Origin: Pseudomonadota bacterium
GTDB lineage: Bacteria > Pseudomonadota > Gammaproteobacteria > Arenicellales > Arenicellaceae
Length of the DNA: 23,378 bases
Reading direction: 5' to 3'
NCBI GenBank assembly: GCA_018660405.1
Contig: JABJKL010000017.1
Span: 1-23,378, forward strand
Shown here: positions 15,681 to 22,426 of the stretch, one piece after another
How positions within the stretch are numbered: position 1 is the stretch's first letter
How the letters are laid out: the number at the start of each line of letters is the position of its first letter
Position numbers and translations under genes: made by a program
Notes under the pieces: model-generated
What the model was told of the DNA's origin: nothing
The model's database searches: none
Seen by the model: the letters and a program-made list of their open reading frames with translations, nothing else

Positions 15681-15708
15681 TTGACATGATTTCATCAGAT
15701 ACTATGGT
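15681..15708 (+). promoter_or_regulatory. Candidate sigma-70 promoter for the MBL-fold gene cluster
   Basis: A perfect -35 TTGACA (15681-15686) and TATGGT (15703-15708, 4 of 6) are separated by 16 bp. They lie about 90 bp before the ATG at 15799, in the gap between divergent cysK and the MBL-fold gene. Confidence 0.45.
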
Positions 15709-15798
15709 TATTGCACTCTTAATGATTCGTCCTATAGAAGAGGTCAACATTAAGAAATCGCAATATCCCAACACGAATATATCGCCGAGGAGGCGTTA

Positions 15799-16893
15799 AT
15801 GCGTAGAGTTAACATTATTTATGCCGGTTTGATCGCGGCACTGGCACTTACATCAGTCGCTTTTGGCCAGATGGCCCCCCAGATGCCAGAGTTACGCCGG
15901 ACACCACTTGACCAGGAAGCCGTTTGGACTATTGAGCATATTAATGGTGGTGCCTACCGTGCGATGACCAATAATCATGGCACCGTATTTGTCGTTACTT
16001 CAGAAGGTATTATTTTGGCAGACCCGCTCAGCTATGAATTCGCGGTTTGGCTAAAGCAGGAGTTCGCTACCCGCTTTGGGGTTCCGGTCAAATACGTCGT
16101 CTACAGCCACTATCATTGGGACCACGCCTCGGGTGGAGGTGTATTTGCAGATACCGCGACGTTTGTTGCGCATGAGAACTTACCTGCTTATCTGGAAATG
16201 CCGCCCGATTCGACCACCTTGTCTGATGTGGTCGGGCAATATGAGCCGTTAGCGGCCCTTGATGCCGACGGCAATGGCTTGGTCGAGTTGAGCGAGGTGC
16301 CGAAGGATCTTCAGCGTTTCCCAGGCTCGAAGCAGAGTATTTTTGAAGGTTTTGATGCCAATAAAGATGGTGCGCTCAATGGGGCAGAGGTGGTGCGCGG
16401 AGCACTTGGCTTTGTTCATCCACCCGATATCACCTACAGCGATGAAATAGAGATCACACTGGGTGACCAACGAGTGAACCTTACCTGGGTTGGCGATATG
16501 AACCACTCCAGTGATACCAGTTTGATTACGTTCCCCGACGACGACGTGATATTGATCGTCGACTATATATCTTTTCGGCTTCCGAATCGGGAGATGGACT
16601 ATGAGCTTGGTAAGTTTGAGGAGTGGATGAACGCCATTCGATTAACCGAAGAACAGGCCAAAAAATATGAATTCACTGCGACCGGGCATGGACCGGTGGG
16701 CAACTGGGAAGGTGTTCAGCGTTGGCGGGTTTACCTGGAGACGCTTCAAAACGAAGTTGCCGCCGGGATTGCCGCCGGTAAATCGCTTGAAGACATGCAG
16801 CGTGACATAAAAATGGAAGAGTATAGCGATTTGGAAGGGTTTGATTGGGTCGATGAAAACGTTCTGGGTATGTATCACTTCTTAACCGATTGA
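15799..16893 (+). CDS. Exported MBL-fold metallo-hydrolase with an EF-hand pair
   Basis: A Sec signal peptide covers about residues 1-23 (ending SVAFG-Q). The metal motif is HYHWDH: His104, His106, Asp108, His109. Further ligands are probably His236 in NHSSDT and His297 in GHGP, so both metal sites look intact. Between the first motif and His236 are two canonical EF-hand loops, DADGNGLVELSE (155-166) and DANKDGALNGAE (186-197), with Asp, Asn or Asp, and Glu at the calcium positions. The enzyme probably hydrolyses an ester, lactone or other small substrate in the periplasm, with the EF-hands adding calcium-dependent stability or control; that is an inference. A strong AGGAGG precedes the ATG. 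It is the first gene of a plus-strand run of five, 39 bp before the second NHL-type gene. Confidence 0.88.
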   Translation: MRRVNIIYAGLIAALALTSVAFGQMAPQMPELRRTPLDQEAVWTIEHINGGAYRAMTNNHGTVFVVTSEGIILADPLSYEFAVWLKQEFATRFGVPVKYVVYSHYHWDHASGGGVFADTATFVAHENLPAYLEMPPDSTTLSDVVGQYEPLAALDADGNGLVELSEVPKDLQRFPGSKQSIFEGFDANKDGALNGAEVVRGALGFVHPPDITYSDEIEITLGDQRVNLTWVGDMNHSSDTSLITFPDDDVILIVDYISFRLPNREMDYELGKFEEWMNAIRLTEEQAKKYEFTATGHGPVGNWEGVQRWRVYLETLQNEVAAGIAAGKSLEDMQRDIKMEEYSDLEGFDWVDENVLGMYHFLTD

Positions 16894-16932
16894 TGGTTCT
16901 GCCTTTCCCAAACTAGATATTGTGGAGTTGTT

Positions 16933-17940
16933 ATGTTCTTAAAAAATTATTTTCAGTCATCGTGCGTGGTTGTTATGTTCACTTTGTTTGTTGCGATCTT
17001 AGAATGCGTGAGTGCTCAGGAGAACCCTTATATAGAGTTAGCAGAATGGATGCAGCCTTTGCCCAGCCGGGCACTAGGGTCTGTCAGCGGGGTGTACGAG
17101 GACGCTGAAGGGGATTATTGGACAACAGAAAGATGTGGAGCAAATTCTTGCCTGGATCGAGACGACGTATCGCCCATTCATGTTTACGACTCTTCGGGTC
17201 GTTGGGTGAAGAGTTTTGGTGACGGAATGTTTGTCTGGCCGCATGGTATCTATATCGATGTTGACGGCAATATTTGGGTGACTGACGCTCGGGGGGATGA
17301 TCAGCGGGGATACCAGGTTTTCAAGTTTAGTCCTGATGGCGAGGTATTGATGACCCTGGGTGAAGCGGGGGTTGCAGGTAACGATCCGGATCATTTTAGT
17401 GCGCCGACTGACGTGCACGTCGCACCGAATGGCGATATTTTCGTTTCGGACGGGCATGAGGCTGATTCCGGTAATCGAGTATTGAAGTTCTCGTCAGACG
17501 GACAATTTATCAAGAGCTGGGGCACAAGCGGGTCAGCCGCTGGTGAATTTAGAGTTGCCCACGATTTAGAAATGGATTCACAGGGTAGATTGTTCGTTGC
17601 TGATCGTGACAACAACCGGATTCAGATTTTTAATCAGGAAGGTGAGTTTTTGGAAGAGTGGGGGCAATACGGAAGACCAAGCGGGCTTTATATTACTGAC
17701 GATGACACGATCTACGTTTCTGACAACCTGTCCACCGAGGAAAATAATCCCGGCGGGCAACGCGGAATTCGTATTGGAGACGCATCGGATGGAACAATAA
17801 AGGCGTTTATTCCTGAGCCACCGCTGGATCCTGGTGATACCCGGACAACGGGTCCCCACGGTCTTTATGTTAATGGTCTGGGAGAGATTTTCGGTGCTGA
17901 CGTGCAGGCGGAGACGGTAAGAAAATTTGTACTCCGCTGA
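16933..17940 (+). CDS. Secreted NHL-repeat (amidating-lyase-like) propeller
   Basis: 335 residues with a Sec signal peptide of about 28 residues (ending CVSAQ). At least five NHL-type units are visible: GIYIDVDGNIWVTDA, VHVAPNGDIFVSD followed by NRVLKFSSDG, LEMDSQGRLFVADRDNNRIQI, LYITDDDTIYVSD and LYVNGLGEIFGADVQ. This layout matches six-bladed propellers related to peptidylglycine lyase, though lyase activity is not assured. A GGAG lies 5 nt before the ATG. A separate Cys pair (C-GANS-C) in the first blade could form a disulfide in the periplasm. It sits between the MBL-fold enzyme and the small DUF6152 protein and is likely co-transcribed with the former. It is shorter than its relative at 13193-14473 and lacks the Pro/Gly-rich insert. 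Confidence 0.83.
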   Translation: MFLKNYFQSSCVVVMFTLFVAILECVSAQENPYIELAEWMQPLPSRALGSVSGVYEDAEGDYWTTERCGANSCLDRDDVSPIHVYDSSGRWVKSFGDGMFVWPHGIYIDVDGNIWVTDARGDDQRGYQVFKFSPDGEVLMTLGEAGVAGNDPDHFSAPTDVHVAPNGDIFVSDGHEADSGNRVLKFSSDGQFIKSWGTSGSAAGEFRVAHDLEMDSQGRLFVADRDNNRIQIFNQEGEFLEEWGQYGRPSGLYITDDDTIYVSDNLSTEENNPGGQRGIRIGDASDGTIKAFIPEPPLDPGDTRTTGPHGLYVNGLGEIFGADVQAETVRKFVLR

Positions 17941-18058
17941 TGGCTGGCTGGATAAGCGCGAACTGCAAGCACCTAATACACACCCCGAAAAATGCGTTTC
18001 AATAACGCGAACATCTGTTTTATACTCCGCCCTGGAAAATATTTTTGGATACTAAAAA

Positions 18059-18481
18059 ATGAACAATCTACATAAGGATTTGCAACTCGTTTTTTTATCG
18101 CTCTTTGCCAGTCTGTTTATGGCGTCGGTCGCGGTCGCCCACCACGGCGATGCGGGGCGCTATGAAGAAGAAGTTTCGGTGCTGTCGGGAACGGTTGTCG
18201 TCTTACAGTTTGTCAATCCTCATTCCAGGCTGATTGTTGATGTAGTGGATGAAAATGGTGAATCGGTGACGTGGCACGTCGAGTTCAGTAATCCGGGCCG
18301 TATGAACAGTGAGTTTGGTTGGACCCGCGACATACTAAAACCCGGCGATAAGGTAACGTTGACAGGCCGATTCCGCAAAGGCGGTGCACCTGTGATGAAC
18401 CTCACTGAACGATCGCAGGTCGTAATGACGGAAACAGGCGAGCAGATTTATCGCACAGAAAATTTTGTCGCTGCCGAATAG
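18059..18481 (+). CDS. Small exported DUF6152 protein
   Basis: 140 residues with a Sec signal peptide (residues 1-27, cleaved just before HHGD). The mature protein begins with the His-His pair diagnostic of the family and continues with FVNPHSRLIVDV, WHVEFSNPGRMNSEFGW and LKPGDKVTLTGR, forming a compact beta-rich domain. Function is unknown; the N-terminal His pair resembles an amino-terminal copper site, but this is an inference. It starts 118 bp after the NHL-type gene and ends 40 bp before the FG-GAP gene. A TATACT at 18021-18026 with a poor -35 could give it a promoter of its own. It is a single-domain cousin of the two-domain protein at 2584-3597. Confidence 0.82.
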   Translation: MNNLHKDLQLVFLSLFASLFMASVAVAHHGDAGRYEEEVSVLSGTVVVLQFVNPHSRLIVDVVDENGESVTWHVEFSNPGRMNSEFGWTRDILKPGDKVTLTGRFRKGGAPVMNLTERSQVVMTETGEQIYRTENFVAAE

Positions 18482-18521
18482 GCAACATCCCAAGCATTCT
18501 AAACATATAAGGTCATCCAAT

Positions 18522-20105
18522 ATGAACGTCCGCCTCCTATTCCGACCAGGGATCGTTTTTCTATTCCTGTCCTTGGTTTGTGCTGGTTCTGCGTCAGCAG
18601 AGCTAACTCAAACCGCGTATATCAAAGCCTCGAACACCGGCGATAGTGATAGCTTCGGTGCGGGAGGTACTCTTGAGGGCGATGCCGTGGCGCTGAGCAA
18701 TGACGGCAGTACGCTCGCTGTGGGTGCGCCTTACGAAAGCAGTAACGCATCCGGGGTCGGTGGTGATCAGACCGACAATTCCCTCTACGGTGCTGGTGCG
18801 GTGTACGTTTTCACCCAGAGTGGCGATGGTTGGGTGCAACAGGCTTATATAAAGGCCTCCAATCCCGGCCTTACCGACAACTTTGGGTATATGGTCGCCT
18901 TGAGCGCCGATGGTAATACGATGGCGGTATCCGCGCATTTCGAGGCGGGTGGCGGTATGGGCGTTGATGCCGATCAAACTGACGATTCGATTCCTCAAGC
19001 GGGCGCCGTCTATTTATTTAGCCGAGAAGGCAACCAGTGGAATCAACAAGCCTATATCAAAGCCTCAAATACCGGCACGCTATCTCAAGGTCAGGAGTTC
19101 GCTGATGGGGATCAATTCGGCAGTGCACTGACTTTAAGCGATGATGGTAATACACTGGCAGTCTCTGCGGTCACTGAAGACAGCAATACTTCAGGCGTAA
19201 ACGGGGATCAGTCAGACAATTCAGCACAATCCGTTGGGGCAGTGTACGTGTTTAACCGCGATGGAAGTACGTGGAGCCAAAATGCGTATCTAAAGCCATC
19301 AAACCCGGATGGTGGAGACCTTTTTGGCTATGCGGTTTCGCTCACAGCGGATGGCCGTAGATTGGCGATTGGCAGCTTCGACGAAGATGGTTCACTTGCA
19401 GGAACTAACGAGCAGCAAGATGACGAGACGAGAGGCAGCGGTTCAGTGTATGTATTCGATTACAGTGACGATACCTGGCAACAAACCGCTTATCTGAAAG
19501 CTTCCAATACCGAAAGAAATGACGCGATGGGGGTGGCGATCGCCATTAGTGACGACGGTAATACGCTGGTCGCAACGGCACTGGACGAAGATAGTATGAG
19601 CACTGGTGTGACCGATGGTATGAGCATCGCTCCAGAGTTAGATTGGGAAAGTGATATATCTACGGGTGCTGTTTACGTTTGGGTTTATCATGATGATACA
19701 TGGACACAGCAGGCGTATATCAAGGCCTCGAACACCGGGGGCAACGATTTGTTTGGTTCCCGACTGGCCTTAAGTGGCGATGGCAATACATTGGCATTAG
19801 GTGCGCAATTCGAAGACAGCGTGGCGCAGGGCCTTGATGGAGTGCAGAACGACGATTCAGCGAGTGAAGCGGGCGTTGTTTACCTGTTCTCTAGAACTGG
19901 CAACAGCTGGTCGCAGATAAATTATATAAAGGGATCAAATACAGAAGAATTTGATGAGTTTGGAAGTTCGATGGGTCTGAATCGTGACGGATCGCTTCTG
20001 GCGATCGGTGCCCAGTATGAAGACGGTGTAGCGACCGGAGTGGGGGGCGACGAGACCGACAACTCAAGCTATGATTCGGGTGCGGTCTACTTGTTCAGTC
20101 GCTGA
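18522..20105 (+). CDS. Exported seven-repeat FG-GAP-like beta-propeller
   Basis: 527 residues from the ATG at 18522; the frame opens earlier, at 18465, but the 18522 start gives a clean signal peptide (residues 1-26, ending GSASA) with an AAGG upstream. The mature protein is seven repeats beginning at residues 32, 108, 177, 255, 323, 398 and 467. Each has the order AYIKASNT...FG, VALSNDGSTLAVGAPYE, a variable Asp/Gly-rich loop with DNS, and GAVYVFxR. This is the FG-GAP/integrin-alpha-like pattern; seven copies would make a closed seven-bladed propeller. The Asp/Asn-rich loops suggest calcium. Repeats 1 and 6 are nearly identical at the start at DNA level. It probably binds rather than catalyses. 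The next gene starts 6 bp after its stop. Confidence 0.88.
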   Translation: MNVRLLFRPGIVFLFLSLVCAGSASAELTQTAYIKASNTGDSDSFGAGGTLEGDAVALSNDGSTLAVGAPYESSNASGVGGDQTDNSLYGAGAVYVFTQSGDGWVQQAYIKASNPGLTDNFGYMVALSADGNTMAVSAHFEAGGGMGVDADQTDDSIPQAGAVYLFSREGNQWNQQAYIKASNTGTLSQGQEFADGDQFGSALTLSDDGNTLAVSAVTEDSNTSGVNGDQSDNSAQSVGAVYVFNRDGSTWSQNAYLKPSNPDGGDLFGYAVSLTADGRRLAIGSFDEDGSLAGTNEQQDDETRGSGSVYVFDYSDDTWQQTAYLKASNTERNDAMGVAIAISDDGNTLVATALDEDSMSTGVTDGMSIAPELDWESDISTGAVYVWVYHDDTWTQQAYIKASNTGGNDLFGSRLALSGDGNTLALGAQFEDSVAQGLDGVQNDDSASEAGVVYLFSRTGNSWSQINYIKGSNTEEFDEFGSSMGLNRDGSLLAIGAQYEDGVATGVGGDETDNSSYDSGAVYLFSR

Positions 20106-20111
20106 GCTTAT

Positions 20112-21626
20112 ATGAGCGACGATCAAACCGGCGACGACAATCTGACGCAAAGCGACGATGATCTTTTAATCACCCGACGGCGTACTTTACAAAGTGCGGG
20201 CGGCCTGCTCGCTGCAGCTTCCTTGCCAACCGCGTCGGTTGCCCAGAACGAGGCACCGATAATAGCGGCGAGACGACCCGATCTAACAGGACGTCTGGCC
20301 CGGTATATGGTGTCGGCAAGAGATTTGCAACTTCCGCCGAGCGTGATGCTTGCGGCCAAGCACCGATTACTGGATACGCTAAGCGCTATTGTTTCAGGAG
20401 CTCGCTTGAAACCGGGTGAAGTCGCCATCGAGTACGTGCGCCAACAAGCAGGCATCCCCGAGGCATCCGTTACCACAACCGACATTATGACATCGGCCGT
20501 CAATGCTGCGCTGGCCAATGCGATGTCTGCGCATGCCGATGAAACGGACGACTTCCACCCGTTTACCAAAGCACATCCCGGTTGCTCGGTGGTGCCGGCA
20601 GCACTCGCCATGGCAGAACGCGAGGGCAGCTCAGGCGACGAATTGCTGAAGTCCATCGTGCTCGGTTACGACCTTAGTTGTCGTTTTCTGGTTGCATTAA
20701 GGCCTGCCCTGGTGCGTGCGAAGCACCGCAGCGCGGAGGGCTACAGCTCGACTTTCGGCGCTACGGCTGCGGCTGCATCTCTGGCACGTTTTGACGAGAC
20801 GCAAATGCGTTACGCTTTATCATACGCCGTACAACAGGTCTCCGGAGTCTGGAGCTGGGTCAGAGATGTCGAGCATATCGAGAAGGCATTCGATTTCAGC
20901 GGCATGGGTGCCAGGAATGGCGTGGCGGCTACCACCATGATTCAGGCAGGATTCACTGGCGTTCTTGACGCGCTGGAGGGCGAACGCAACGTGCTTGATG
21001 CGCTGTCGACCGATGCTGCACCGGAGGAGCTGGTCGCAGACCTCGGAAGCCGTTACTACGTCGAGGAAACCGCCATCAAGACCTTTCCGGTTGGTTACCC
21101 TATTCAGTCTCCGCTTGCGGCATTTTTCCGTCTTCGCGAGGAGCACGGGCTGACGGTTGATAACGTCGAGCACATACTCGTGCGCCTGCCGGAAGACGGT
21201 GCGAGGATTGTTGATAGCCGATCAATGCCGGACGTCAACGTCCAACACATTATGACAGTTGCACTGGTCGATGGGATGATTAACTTTGAAAACAGCCATT
21301 CATTCGAACGGATGTCAGATCCGGTAGTCGTTGCTGCGCGCGAGCGTATCGAGCTTGTCGCGGACCCTGAATTGGTGGTGCTCGACGCACCGCGCAGCGG
21401 TTTTGTGGAAGTTACAGTTAATGGCGGGCGTAAAGTGAGTCTATTTGTGAGTCATGCACCTGGCACCCCCGAGAACCCTCTTGACAGCGAGGGAGTGGCG
21501 GCAAAGGCGCGCGAGTTGGTGACACCGATTCTTGGCGCCGCGAAAACGGCCGGTCTGATCGACCAGGTTAATTCGATAGAAGAGCTGGCAGATGTTCGTG
21601 ATTTGCGGGCGTATCTAACGCTCTAG
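20112..21626 (+). CDS. Tat-exported MmgE/PrpD-family protein
   Basis: 504 residues of the 2-methylcitrate dehydratase (MmgE/PrpD) superfamily, whose members dehydrate, hydrate or isomerise small carboxylates. The core from about residue 55 shows LAxxxxxxAHADETDDFHPFTKAHPG, where the His and Asp residues line the active site in relatives, and later KTFPVGYPIQSP. Unlike ordinary cytoplasmic PrpD, it begins with an acidic stretch followed by a twin-arginine signal, TRRRTLQSAGGLLAAASLP, ending SVAQ, so it should be exported folded. The start is only 6 bp after the FG-GAP stop with no clear Shine-Dalgarno, implying coupled translation. It ends 35 bp from the convergent SDR gene, and a second PrpD-family protein lies beyond. 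The substrate is unknown. Confidence 0.88.
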   Translation: MSDDQTGDDNLTQSDDDLLITRRRTLQSAGGLLAAASLPTASVAQNEAPIIAARRPDLTGRLARYMVSARDLQLPPSVMLAAKHRLLDTLSAIVSGARLKPGEVAIEYVRQQAGIPEASVTTTDIMTSAVNAALANAMSAHADETDDFHPFTKAHPGCSVVPAALAMAEREGSSGDELLKSIVLGYDLSCRFLVALRPALVRAKHRSAEGYSSTFGATAAAASLARFDETQMRYALSYAVQQVSGVWSWVRDVEHIEKAFDFSGMGARNGVAATTMIQAGFTGVLDALEGERNVLDALSTDAAPEELVADLGSRYYVEETAIKTFPVGYPIQSPLAAFFRLREEHGLTVDNVEHILVRLPEDGARIVDSRSMPDVNVQHIMTVALVDGMINFENSHSFERMSDPVVVAARERIELVADPELVVLDAPRSGFVEVTVNGGRKVSLFVSHAPGTPENPLDSEGVAAKARELVTPILGAAKTAGLIDQVNSIEELADVRDLRAYLTL

Positions 21627-21643
21627 ACCTTATTCTGCACAAG

Positions 21644-21674
21644 GCACTAAACAAGAAAGCACTAAACAAGAAAA
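21644..21674. repeat. Tandem duplication over the stop codon of the SDR gene
   Basis: GCACTAAACAAGAAA (21644-21658) is followed at once by GCACTAAACAAGAAAA (21659-21674), then GCAC. On the minus strand the right-hand copy encodes the last residues of the SDR protein (A-F-L-V-stop). The left-hand copy lies just past the stop. Confidence 0.8.
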
Positions 21675-22426
21675 GCACCGCCATTAACATGGAGCGTTTG
21701 GCCGGTGATATAACGAGCCGAAGGGCCTGACAGGAACGCCACGGCGTCAGCCACTTCCTTAGGGCTACCGCGCCGACCCAGCGGATTGGTGCTTGTCGCA
21801 CGATGGCTGGGATCCTTTGCTACCCTAACGGTATCGATGAGCCCGGGGGCAACACAGTTGACAGTAATCCCTTGCGGGGATAATTCATGCGCCAGCGCCT
21901 TGGTAAACCCGACTATCCCCGCTTTAACGGTGACAACATGCGCTCGATTTACCGCACCGGTGTGGCCGGTCATGCCACCAATATTTATAATCGATGCCTG
22001 TTTACTTTCTCGCAGATGGGTCAAGCAAGCTTGTGTTGTCAGAAACACCGCATCCAGGCAGACGCTCATCACCTGACGCCATTCTGAAAAAGCCATTTCA
22101 GCAAACGGTGATTCCGGACGAATAGCAGCGTTATTGACCAGCGTATCCAAACGGCCAAATTCAGAGATTACTTCGTTTATGATGCGTGGTGCGTTGTCGG
22201 GGTCGGTCAGATCACCGATGGTTACTATCGCCTTCACACCTGCCTTCACACCACATTCTTCAACCAGCCTGGCAGTCTCCTCGGCCGCAACACGGTCATT
22301 GGCGGCATGCACAGCAATATGAGCACCATTACTGGCTAATGCACAGGCAATTGCCCGGCCGATATTCCGGGATGAACCCGTGACCAGAGCGACCTGATGA
22401 ATATTGGTCTGATCCGTTGATGTCAT
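21662..22426 (-). CDS. SDR-family protein with altered catalytic residues
   Basis: 254 residues with a classical SDR Rossmann fold: TGSSRNIG near the N-terminus, NNAAIRP in the middle, and a VNGGAFLV end. Nucleotide binding should be kept. The usual catalytic set Asn-Ser-Tyr-Lys reads Cys123, Gly151, Val164 and Lys168: the line that normally reads NISS...YxxxK is here NIGGMTG...HVVTVK, with His163 beside the Tyr position. Only the Lys is canonical. I recall relatives with RAHVVTAK, so this looks like a real subfamily rather than decay, possibly using His163 or acting as a binding protein. Its ATG overlaps the stop of the upstream MmgE/PrpD gene by 4 bp, so the two probably act in the same pathway. 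The stop lies inside a small tandem duplication. Confidence 0.88.
   Translation of the reverse strand: MTSTDQTNIHQVALVTGSSRNIGRAIACALASNGAHIAVHAANDRVAAEETARLVEECGVKAGVKAIVTIGDLTDPDNAPRIINEVISEFGRLDTLVNNAAIRPESPFAEMAFSEWRQVMSVCLDAVFLTTQACLTHLRESKQASIINIGGMTGHTGAVNRAHVVTVKAGIVGFTKALAHELSPQGITVNCVAPGLIDTVRVAKDPSHRATSTNPLGRRGSPKEVADAVAFLSGPSARYITGQTLHVNGGAFLV

Noticed and set aside
20123..20656. 177-codon antisense ORF opposite the Tat-exported PrpD-family gene
   Set aside because: No family features, and the plus-strand protein matches its family over the same bases.
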